NCBI RefSeq assembly: GCF_017696315.1
Contig: NZ_JAAORJ010000001.1
Location: forward strand, 412,145 to 476,144
Reading direction: 5' to 3'
DNA from: Prochlorococcus marinus XMU1412
GTDB taxonomy: Bacteria; Cyanobacteriota; Cyanobacteriia; PCC-6307; Cyanobiaceae
Length of the DNA: 64,000 nucleotides
Below the pieces are notes generated by a model. It ran no database searches, was not told where the DNA came from, and saw nothing but the letters and a program-made list of their open reading frames with translations. Below are positions 57,136 to 64,000 of this stretch, piece after piece (the first letter of the stretch is position 1; every line of letters starts with the position of its first letter). The translations under genes were made by a program, and so were the position numbers.

Positions 57136-58320
57136 TTATTTTATATATTCTTTTAAAACCCCATTTCTATTTGGATGTCTAAGTTTTCTTAGGGCTTTTG
57201 CCTCTATTTGTCTAATTCTTTCTCTTGTAACATCAAAAATCTGGCCAATTTCTTCAAGAGTTTTCATTCTTCCATCATCAATTCCATATCTCAATCTGAG
57301 AACATCTCTTTCTCTTGGACTAAGTGTGGCTAATACTCCTTCCAAATCTTCTCTTAATAAAGTTTTAGAAACATCTTGCTCTGGATTTTCTATATCAGCC
57401 TCTATAAAGTCACCGAGCCTTGAGTCTTCTTCTTTACCTATTGGAGTTTCTAAAGAAATAGGAAGTTGCGCACTTTTGGCTATAAATCTTAATTTTTCAA
57501 TTGTCATTTCCATACTTTCAGCGATTTCTTCTTCACTAGGTTTCCTGCCAAATTCTTGACTAAGAACTTTTGTGGTTTTTTTAATTCTAGATATTGTCTC
57601 GTATAAGTGAACTGGCAATCTAATAGTTCTACTTTGATCCGCAATTGCTCTTGTAATGGCTTGGCGTATCCACCAAGTTGCATATGTAGAAAACTTATAA
57701 CCTTTTTCATGGTCGAATTTTTCCGCTGCCCTAATAAGACCCAAACTCCCTTCTTGGATTAAATCTTGAAATGATAAACCTCTATTCATATATTTTTTAG
57801 CAATGGAAACAACTAATCTTAAATTTGATTGAACCATTTTTTCTTTAGCTCTCCTACCCAAGAGAAGTCTTCTTCTAAATTTGGAAAGAGGCATATCTAT
57901 TAACTCGGCCCATTCTCTAACGGATGGGAAATGTCCTTTTTCTGACTCATATTGAGTTGCCAGCTCTTCTAATTGGAGTAAGTCAGCAATTTTTCTTGCA
58001 AGCTCAATTTCTTCATCTGGTCTTAAAAGTCTAATTCTTCCAATTTCCTGTAGATAAACTCTTATTGAATCTTCAGTGTAGATACCTTTTGGCCCAAGCT
58101 TTATATTTCCTAGCCCTTTATCTTCTTCATCTGAATCACTAAATTCATTATTACTCTCAATCCTGCTTTCCTCTAACTCTGAAGATGTCTGTAAATTTTG
58201 ACTATTTTTATTACTATCTCCTTTTTCAACTACTGTTTCTAAATTTGTATTAATTTTTTTATTAATCTTTTTTTTTGAACTAGGCTTGGAATTCTTCGAT
58301 TCTGCTGCGACTGGACACAT
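57136..58320 (-). CDS. rpoD: Principal RNA polymerase sigma factor (group 1, SigA/RpoD)
   Basis: The housekeeping sigma factor, which recognises -10 and -35 promoter elements. At 394 residues it has an acidic/Ser-Asn-rich N-terminus, region 1.2 ([17 protein letters not shown]), and region 2 ([21 protein letters not shown] through [12 protein letters not shown]). Region 3 follows, then region 4 with the helix-turn-helix ([24 protein letters not shown]). I call it the principal sigma by its full domain order and strict consensus sequence. A 323-bp gap lies upstream. Confidence 0.96.
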   Translation of the reverse strand: MCPVAAESKNSKPSSKKKINKKINTNLETVVEKGDSNKNSQNLQTSSELEESRIESNNEFSDSDEEDKGLGNIKLGPKGIYTEDSIRVYLQEIGRIRLLRPDEEIELARKIADLLQLEELATQYESEKGHFPSVREWAELIDMPLSKFRRRLLLGRRAKEKMVQSNLRLVVSIAKKYMNRGLSFQDLIQEGSLGLIRAAEKFDHEKGYKFSTYATWWIRQAITRAIADQSRTIRLPVHLYETISRIKKTTKVLSQEFGRKPSEEEIAESMEMTIEKLRFIAKSAQLPISLETPIGKEEDSRLGDFIEADIENPEQDVSKTLLREDLEGVLATLSPRERDVLRLRYGIDDGRMKTLEEIGQIFDVTRERIRQIEAKALRKLRHPNRNGVLKEYIK

Positions 58321-58643
58321 AATTGACTCCTTTCTACGGTGAATTTAACTAGATAAAATTTTATTTAGGGCTAATTTGAACATTTAGTAGTAAAGTCCCC
58401 CTTATTGTTTAAAAAACTTCTTTACAAAATGAGAATAAGAAAAGTTTTTTAAATTGTTGAAAAATTTAAATAGTGCTATAGATTACCTAAAGTAAAAAGT
58501 CTTGGGATTTCTCAGACTGGCAGATCATTTTTTGAATTTTCAGTCAATGATCAAAGCTTCATGTCTCCCTTAAGAGCAGGATACTTACAATGTGCAAAAA
58601 ACACTTTGTGGAATGTTCAACAATCCAATACTAAGAAAAAGTT
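58321..58643. other. 323-bp gap between divergent rpoD and priA
   Basis: It must contain the rpoD promoter (read leftwards) and the priA upstream region. It is AT-rich up to about 58470, and after that has a higher G+C stretch. That stretch is an unbroken plus-strand frame from 58474 to 58647 (57 codons plus stop, no in-frame ATG before 58561). I see no tRNA or clear hairpin. It could be a small gene, a leader or a small RNA. Confidence 0.5.
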
Positions 58644-60920
58644 TTGAAGCCGGCAAGTAATCAGTTATTAAATATCTCCTACAAATTGGAAATTTTGCTT
58701 GATATAGGTAGTAGTAATGAAAGCTTTTACTATTTAGATGGAAATAATCTTGAGGCAGAAGTTGGAGATATTGTATGTGTGAGACTAAGAGGGAGATTAT
58801 TGAATGGGTTGGTGATCTCAAAAAAAAACTTTTCGCCAATAAATACTGATGAAGCAAATATTACTGGAGGAAAAAGCATAAGATATTTATTTGTTGAAAG
58901 TATTTTGCAGAAAAAAGTAATTGATGACTCTTGGAGAGAATGGATAGAGTCCCTAGCCTCTTTTTATATGGTTAGTAATTTAAAAATGTTTAAAACTGCA
59001 TTTCCTCCTGGCTGGATTGGTAAATATAAGAATTTTTCTAAAGGTTTAAAAGATCAAATATGGATTGAAACTAAAAAAGAATTTGATATTAAGAAAAATG
59101 GATTAACCAAAAAAGAATTTTTTTTAATGAATACTTTGCCTGAAAAAGGTAATTGGCTAAGTGAATTAATAAAGTCTGGTTTTAATTACACTCTAATTAA
59201 TTCAATGGTAAGTAAAAATTACCTTGTTAAATCTAAAAGAAAAAAAGATATAAATACTAAATTAAATTCCTTTTTAAATGATCATATTGTAACTAAAAAA
59301 CCAAATCTTACAAATGAGCAAAAAATTGCTTTACAAGAATTTCAAACACTGAAACCAGGAGATGTTTTACTTCTATGGGGCGAAACGGGTTCAGGTAAAA
59401 CAGAAGTTTATATGAGAATTGCTGAAGATCAATTTCTTAAGAAAAAAAGTTGTTTGATACTAGCCCCAGAAATCGGACTAATCCCTCAACTTATTGATAG
59501 GTTTAGTCGGCGATTTAACAATGTTGTTTATGAATATCATAGTAACTGTTCTCCTAATCATAGAACTGTGGTTTGGAAGAAAATTATTAATGCTAATGAA
59601 CCTTTAATAGTAATAGGAACAAGGTCCGCAGTTTTTCTTCCAATGAAAAATCTAGGATTAATAATCATGGATGAAGAACATGATGTTTCTTATAAACAAG
59701 ATAGTCCTATGCCTTGTTATGACGCAAGAGAGATTGCTATTGAAATAGTAAAAAGGAATTCTGCAAAGTTAATTTTTGGGAGTGCAACCCCATCAATGAA
59801 GACTTGGAAAAAGTGTATTTTTGAAAAGAATTTTAAATTGGTAAGAATGACTCAAAGGATATCTAGTAATGAGATTCCTGAAATAAGAATTATTGATATG
59901 CGGGATGAGTTCAAGAAAGGAAATATGAAAATTTTTTCCAATGAATTATTACAATTGCTTCCTCAACTACACTTAAAAAAAGAGCAGGCAATAATTTTGA
60001 TCCCTAGGAGGGGGCATAGTGGGTTTTTAAGTTGTAGAAATTGCGGATATCTAATAAATTGCCCTAACTGTGACGTTCCTTTATCAGTGCATCTCGGCTT
60101 ACAAGGAAAAAAATGGTTAAGCTGTCATTGGTGTGATCATAAATCTAGATTGATCAATCGTTGCCCAGATTGTCATTCAACTGCCTTTAAACCTTTTGGA
60201 ATAGGTACACAACGGGTAATAGAGTTTTTAAATGAAGAATTTCCTGACTTAAGAGTACTTCGCTTTGATAGAGATACAACCTCAGGGAAAGATGGTCATA
60301 GAGATATTCTTTCAAAGTTCTCTAAAGGTGATGCTGATATTCTTGTAGGAACTCAAATGTTGGCAAAAGGGATTGACATCCCCAATATTACTCTTTCAGT
60401 AGTTATTGCAGCAGATGGGTTGCTTCATCGCCCAGATATTTCGGCAGAAGAAAAATCATTACAATTGTTTTTGCAATTAGCTGGCAGGGCAGGTAGGGCT
60501 GAAAAAAAAGGAAAAGTAATTTTTCAAACATATAAACCTAACCACCCGGTAATTTCGTATCTTCAGAAAAGAGATTATGAAAGATTCTTAAGTGAAAACT
60601 CGAAATTGAGAAAAGATGCTAATTTATTTCCATTTTGTAAGATTTGCCTTCTTAAATTATCAGGTGAAAACTATGAATTAACTGAGTCAATTGCAATAAA
60701 ATTAGCGAAATATCTACTCAATTTTTGTGATAAAAAGAACTGGAAATTAATTGGTCCTGCTCCTAGTTTAATTGCTAAAGTTGGTAAAAAATTTAGATGG
60801 CAGATATTAATACATGGTCCTGAAGGAACAAAGATACCTTTACCTGATAGATCAATATTATGGAAACTTATTCCAAAAAATGTTTTTTTAACAATAGATG
60901 TTAATCCAGCAGAGTTGTAA
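58644..60920 (+). CDS. priA: Primosomal protein N' (replication restart helicase)
   Basis: Helicase that reloads the replisome at stalled forks. Walker A is LLWGETGSGKTEVY (about residues 247-260), the DEAH-type motif reads IIMDEEHDVSYKQD, and the zinc region has CRNCGYLINCPNCDVPL then CHWCDH and RCPDCHS, giving paired cysteines. The helicase motif GTQMLAKGIDIPNITL is clear. It is 758 residues from a TTG start at 58644. It abuts the DUF3153 gene (stop 60920, next begins 60921). Confidence 0.96.
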   Translation: MKPASNQLLNISYKLEILLDIGSSNESFYYLDGNNLEAEVGDIVCVRLRGRLLNGLVISKKNFSPINTDEANITGGKSIRYLFVESILQKKVIDDSWREWIESLASFYMVSNLKMFKTAFPPGWIGKYKNFSKGLKDQIWIETKKEFDIKKNGLTKKEFFLMNTLPEKGNWLSELIKSGFNYTLINSMVSKNYLVKSKRKKDINTKLNSFLNDHIVTKKPNLTNEQKIALQEFQTLKPGDVLLLWGETGSGKTEVYMRIAEDQFLKKKSCLILAPEIGLIPQLIDRFSRRFNNVVYEYHSNCSPNHRTVVWKKIINANEPLIVIGTRSAVFLPMKNLGLIIMDEEHDVSYKQDSPMPCYDAREIAIEIVKRNSAKLIFGSATPSMKTWKKCIFEKNFKLVRMTQRISSNEIPEIRIIDMRDEFKKGNMKIFSNELLQLLPQLHLKKEQAIILIPRRGHSGFLSCRNCGYLINCPNCDVPLSVHLGLQGKKWLSCHWCDHKSRLINRCPDCHSTAFKPFGIGTQRVIEFLNEEFPDLRVLRFDRDTTSGKDGHRDILSKFSKGDADILVGTQMLAKGIDIPNITLSVVIAADGLLHRPDISAEEKSLQLFLQLAGRAGRAEKKGKVIFQTYKPNHPVISYLQKRDYERFLSENSKLRKDANLFPFCKICLLKLSGENYELTESIAIKLAKYLLNFCDKKNWKLIGPAPSLIAKVGKKFRWQILIHGPEGTKIPLPDRSILWKLIPKNVFLTIDVNPAEL

Positions 60921-62030
60921 TTACTTTGATGGTAGTTGAGGTAAATCTGAACCTAATTTAAATCTATAGAATCTCAATAAATAAGCTAATATTATAATTA
61001 TTAAAATAATAGATATCCCAATCAAAAGTTTGTTGAGGCTCCAGAAAGAAAATTCAAGACTATTTATCTGCCCTTGATTTAAATTCCAAATTATTAGATT
61101 TTTTGTGATTTCTAAATTTGAATTATTTTTATCGGTAAGGATAGCTTTATTAGGGGAAATAATTTTGAAAATGAGTTCTAAGTTATCAATACCTTGAATA
61201 GAATTTAGATCCAAATCTAACCTGTAAAAGTATTTTTTAAAAAAAATGTAGTTTTTTTGAATAGTATTAATTTCTATATTTGTTGATTCTCCCGCTAACT
61301 CTCCAGCTGTATTTTGTGTGATTTTAAGAACTTGCTTTGTATCTTCTAAATTGAGATTTTTATGTTTCAAAGAAAAGATTGATTCGTCTTGTTCAATTTC
61401 TGCGTCAGGAAAAATATCTTTCATCTTCTCTTCAAATTTTAATTGCCAAGGAAATTCCTTTATGTATTTACTTTCTATCACTAAATTATTGGTAATTGAA
61501 TCAAGTTCACTAAGATCAAGGGTATCCTCAATTTTTACGCAGCCACTTAAAAGTGGAATTAATAATAATAGTATTAAAAAAATGATCAGTGAAAAGCCTT
61601 TCTGAAAAGGTTTTGTTTCACCAGTTGGTGTCTCAGTTACATTAATAAATTTTTTTTTCTTCAATACTTCTCTTTTTTTTCGCAGTGAGTTAAAGGATTT
61701 TTTATTGATTGATGGGTCGCTTTCAAACTGTACGTTCCAATTTTCTGGCTTTTTAATGTCAGGAGAATCTATAACTTCCATCAAATATTTTGCATTTTCT
61801 CTCGTCTTATTATCGTAAGATTTTAGAAGTTCTTTACAAAACCTTTTAGCCTCCTCCCTTTTATTGATCCCACATAGAGCAGTAATTAAGATTGTTCTTA
61901 AATTTACTCCCTCTTTGCTTGATAAAGGAAATGATTCGATTATGGGCAAAAGAAATTCAATGCAATAATGATACTCACCTTTAGCTAAAGCAAGTTCTAC
62001 TTTTTCTAAAACTTGCTCATAAGTTTTCAT
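60921..62030 (-). CDS. DUF3153 protein with N-terminal helical domain
   Basis: A 369-residue protein with three parts. Residues 1-85 are helical and repeat-like (YEQVLEKVELALAKGEYHY, then a second helix pair), resembling TPR. A basic linker (RKKREVLKKKKFIN, about 117-130) leads to a hydrophobic segment with LLSGC at 161-164. The rest fits DUF3153 and ends in a membrane span (about 336-352). Cys164 lies after the hydrophobic stretch as in a lipobox, although not at the N-terminus. The role is unknown. It is 3 bp after argB. Confidence 0.7.
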   Translation of the reverse strand: MKTYEQVLEKVELALAKGEYHYCIEFLLPIIESFPLSSKEGVNLRTILITALCGINKREEAKRFCKELLKSYDNKTRENAKYLMEVIDSPDIKKPENWNVQFESDPSINKKSFNSLRKKREVLKKKKFINVTETPTGETKPFQKGFSLIIFLILLLLIPLLSGCVKIEDTLDLSELDSITNNLVIESKYIKEFPWQLKFEEKMKDIFPDAEIEQDESIFSLKHKNLNLEDTKQVLKITQNTAGELAGESTNIEINTIQKNYIFFKKYFYRLDLDLNSIQGIDNLELIFKIISPNKAILTDKNNSNLEITKNLIIWNLNQGQINSLEFSFWSLNKLLIGISIILIIIILAYLLRFYRFKLGSDLPQLPSK

Positions 62031-62033
62031 GGA

Positions 62034-62885
62034 TTAGGCGACTATCATTGTACCTATTCCGGAATTTGTAAAAATCTCAAGAAGTAATGAATGTTCTATT
62101 CTTCCATCAATTATGTGAGCTGCTTTGACTCCTTGGGCTAAAGCTCTTATACAGCATTCTGTCTTTGGAATCATACCTTCAGTTACAATTTTTTTATCAA
62201 TAAAATCCCTTGCCTCTTTGAGATTAGTTTTTTCAACAAGACTATTTTTGTTATCTTTTTCTTTTAAAATCCCTTGTGTATCAGTAAGAAGAATAAGTTT
62301 TTCTGCATTTATTGCAGCAGCAATTTCTCCAGCAACAAAATCTGCATTAATGTTGTGGGAAATACCCTCCAAGGTTGATCCAATGCTAGAAATAATTGGG
62401 ATGTATCGTTTAGAAATAAGAGGATCTAATATTTCAGGATTGATTTTTGTAACCTCTCCCACTAACCCATGGCTACCATCTCCTAGTTCTCTAGATTGAA
62501 TTAAGTTGCCATCAAGACCTGATATCCCCACAGCTAAGGATCCAGTTTTATTAATCCCTTTTACAATTTGTTTGTTAACTCTACCCATTAGAACCATCTC
62601 GACAATTTCCATTGTTTTTTGGTCAGTAATTCTTAATCCATTTTCAAATTTAGGAGATATTTCTAATTTCTTTAACCAATTATTAATCTCTGGTCCACCT
62701 CCATGAATTACTATCGGACAAACCCCAACGGTTGATAAAAGTGCAATGTCTCTAAAAAAAGCATTTTTTAAATTATCATTCTCCATAACAGAACCTCCAT
62801 ACTTGATAACAATTTTTCTACCTGAGAAACTTTGTATATATGGAAGTGCTTCGCTTAATATTGATACTCTTTGAGAATCATTCAT
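62034..62885 (-). CDS. argB: Acetylglutamate kinase
   Basis: The second enzyme of arginine synthesis; it phosphorylates N-acetylglutamate. Motifs are [10 protein letters not shown] near the N-terminus, [22 protein letters not shown] and the C-terminal [22 protein letters not shown]. The 283-residue length is normal. In cyanobacteria the enzyme is controlled by PII protein binding, which is not shown here. The DUF3153 gene follows 3 bp after it. Confidence 0.97.
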   Translation of the reverse strand: MNDSQRVSILSEALPYIQSFSGRKIVIKYGGSVMENDNLKNAFFRDIALLSTVGVCPIVIHGGGPEINNWLKKLEISPKFENGLRITDQKTMEIVEMVLMGRVNKQIVKGINKTGSLAVGISGLDGNLIQSRELGDGSHGLVGEVTKINPEILDPLISKRYIPIISSIGSTLEGISHNINADFVAGEIAAAINAEKLILLTDTQGILKEKDNKNSLVEKTNLKEARDFIDKKIVTEGMIPKTECCIRALAQGVKAAHIIDGRIEHSLLLEIFTNSGIGTMIVA

Positions 62886-62949
62886 TATTAAAATTCATTA
62901 AAACTTGATTGAATTGAGAAATTAGGTTTTTACAAATATATCCCTATAT

Positions 62950-63480
62950 TCAATAAAAGAGAATAAAATCAAATTCTTTTTTATTATCGTCGATAATAAA
63001 TTCTGATTCAAGACCTTTGACGAAAAATCTATTTAACCTTTCTTGTTTTTCAATCCATTTTTCTAGAGGGACAGCGTTTAATTCGAAACGCATTCTGAGA
63101 CCATTTTTTTCTTCCTTTGTAATTTCTTCTATTTCTTTTAATTGAGGGGGGTTATCCTCGTCCCACAAATTTAAAGATTCTAATGATGATTCAAGATGAG
63201 CTTTTATCCCATACCTCCATCTCGTAACATCTTTGACTAATGCTGTAAGTTCTTTTGGTCTATTAAATTTATTTCTCGCAAAATTTGTCTTGTCAAATAA
63301 CTCTACAGGAGGTATTTCTGAAGTCTTTAAGCCTAAGCCAATTAGGAAAATAGGTACCCCATAAAAAAAAGTAGGTACACTTAAATTCACTGAGTCTGTA
63401 AAATAAGCAGTCATTCCAACAAAAGCTAATATACCCCCAGCGGTTACGATTAAGTTTCCAGGCGATAAGTATTTCTTCAT
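62950..63480 (-). CDS. DUF2854 family membrane protein
   Basis: A 176-residue protein with two N-terminal membrane spans (about residues 8-28 and 36-50, with GVPIFLIGLGLK). A soluble C-terminal part follows, with ELTALVKDVTRWRYG and WIEKQERLNRFFVKG. This arrangement fits DUF2854, found in cyanobacteria and chloroplasts. The function is unknown. It precedes argB by 64 bp on the same strand. Confidence 0.75.
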   Translation of the reverse strand: MKKYLSPGNLIVTAGGILAFVGMTAYFTDSVNLSVPTFFYGVPIFLIGLGLKTSEIPPVELFDKTNFARNKFNRPKELTALVKDVTRWRYGIKAHLESSLESLNLWDEDNPPQLKEIEEITKEEKNGLRMRFELNAVPLEKWIEKQERLNRFFVKGLESEFIIDDNKKEFDFILFY

Positions 63481-63522
63481 TTTGATTTAGTAGAATGAGT
63501 TTTGAATGAGCTAACAAGTATT

Positions 63523-63705
63523 ATGCAAGATCCTAATACTGCAAATCAAGGAGATTTAATTTTTAAACTTGATCAAGATAGAGCATGGCTACTAGAAAAT
63601 CTTGATAAGGGTAAATGGCCAGAAATCAGAAGTGAACTTGCCGCGCTTGAAAGAAAAATAAGCAAATTAATTATAAGTGTTCAAGAAAATAATGTTGATA
63701 TTTGA
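63523..63705 (+). CDS. Small conserved-looking cytoplasmic protein (60 aa)
   Basis: An acidic-to-neutral helical protein of 60 residues from the ATG at 63523, with a TTG at 63502 as alternative. It has GDLIFKLDQDRAWLLENLDKG and ELAALERKISKLI, which looks like a helix-rich coiled segment. No membrane or signal part is seen. The function is unknown. It converges with the ssb-like gene 1 bp away. Confidence 0.65.
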   Translation: MQDPNTANQGDLIFKLDQDRAWLLENLDKGKWPEIRSELAALERKISKLIISVQENNVDI

Positions 63706-63706
63706 T

Positions 63707-64000
63707 TTAAAAAGGTATTTCGTCAACTTCAGGTACTAAAGGTGAACTATCCCAACTAGATTTTTTAGCGGTTTCTTTATTTTCAAATGACTCATTATTT
63801 TCTTTTTGATCAGACTTAATAACATCAACTGGTGAAATTTGATGAATTTTTGAAGCTGTTAGTTCTGGTTGCTTTTCTTTCGTTCCGTCTTTTCTAGTGA
63901 CTGAATTCATCTTTAGACGTCCTTCAATAACAATATTTTGCCCCTCCTTTAGTTCATCTACCATTTCTTGGGCAATATTTCCCCATCCTATAATCTTGAG
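63707..64000 (-). CDS. ssb: Single-stranded DNA-binding protein, 3' part (5' end outside window)
   Basis: A C-terminal part of an SSB (98 residues in the window; the frame runs to the edge, beginning KIIGWGNIAQEMVDELKEGQ). The pattern WGNIAQ, then EGQNIVIEGRL and KDGTKEKQPELTASKI fits the late OB fold. A flexible tail ends in the acidic-aromatic tip DEIPF, which recruits partner proteins in SSBs. The start codon is not in the window. Confidence 0.85.
   Translation of the reverse strand, partial: LKIIGWGNIAQEMVDELKEGQNIVIEGRLKMNSVTRKDGTKEKQPELTASKIHQISPVDVIKSDQKENNESFENKETAKKSSWDSSPLVPEVDEIPF

Noticed and set aside
58585..58857. A 90-codon minus-strand frame over the priA start
   Set aside because: It runs antisense through the coding start of priA and resembles a shadow frame.
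1..64000. A mobile element, phage or genomic island
   Set aside because: No integrase, transposase, or composition shift was seen; the two tRNAs are not flanked by direct repeats or foreign-looking genes.

Overview
The window looks like an ordinary stretch of core chromosome from a marine picocyanobacterium, most likely a high-light-adapted, streamlined Prochlorococcus. It is strongly AT-rich (roughly 30% G+C by eye), and genes are packed with gaps usually under 100 bp and many 1-20 bp overlaps. It carries oxygenic photosynthesis genes (psaF-psaJ, petC-petA, an ndhB subunit and a high-light-inducible protein). It also contains the tiny KOW/SH3-like 'hyperconserved' protein gene set between tRNA-Asp and tRNA-Trp beside rplS, which I know as a hallmark of Prochlorococcus and marine Synechococcus. 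I see no mobile element, prophage, integrase, CRISPR array or rRNA operon.

Layout, left to right. 1-2.5 kb: an unidentified small protein, an orphan MacB/LolD-type ATPase and ndhB. 2.7-8.7 kb: a five-gene plus-strand run (topA, a lipoprotein with an internal duplication, a DUF2232 membrane protein, a CobT-like UPF0284 protein, a Tat/lipobox solute-binding protein). 8.6-10.9 kb: an iron-sulfur aldo/keto reductase, riboflavin synthase and a cyAbrB regulator. 11-18.6 kb: the aa3 cytochrome oxidase operon ctaC-D-E, divergent from ctaA-ctaB and an ABC-2 exporter pair. 18.2-24 kb: a repeat-bearing hypothetical, a groEL with a Gly-Met tail, a 59-aa membrane peptide, fabG, ispD, an LD-carboxypeptidase and a UbiA prenyltransferase. 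24.1-30.9 kb: ppx, then the minus-strand run petC-petA-lgt-cobM-HTH protein, with tatC nearby. 30.9-38.2 kb: an RqcH/NFACT protein, gmk, psaF-psaJ, tsaD-hli, a Na+/H+ antiporter, gltX and tRNA-Asp. 38.3-44.7 kb: hcp, tRNA-Trp, rplS, map, an SDR, a DRTGG/SLOG-like pair, a YajQ protein and a band-7 protein. 44.8-53.8 kb: hemL, xthA, hypotheticals, larC, an LPG-synthase-like membrane protein, an Fe3+-type permease, a His-rich CobW GTPase, a PCD enzyme and a YjbQ protein. 53.9-64 kb: an M32 carboxypeptidase, ppa, hemC, the principal sigma factor, priA, a DUF3153 fusion, argB, a DUF2854 protein and the 3' end of an ssb-like gene.

Functionally the window is housekeeping: respiratory and photosynthetic electron transport with its cofactor supply (heme A, tetrapyrrole, plastoquinone side chain, cobalamin), protein export and lipidation (TatC, Lgt), translation and tRNA modification, and replication and transcription. 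The Rieske protein has a clear twin-arginine motif and sits near tatC.

Nothing here amounts to a convincing new multi-gene system. The most unusual signals are in-frame tandem repeats that have recently expanded or duplicated in four genes (lipoprotein, 158-aa protein, GroEL tail, CobW His loop). Others are a domain fusion around DUF3153, a DRTGG plus SLOG-like pair, an orphan Tat-lipoprotein, and an unexplained long open frame upstream of priA. Several starts were moved from the longest possible frame to a better-supported ATG; this is stated in the entries concerned.
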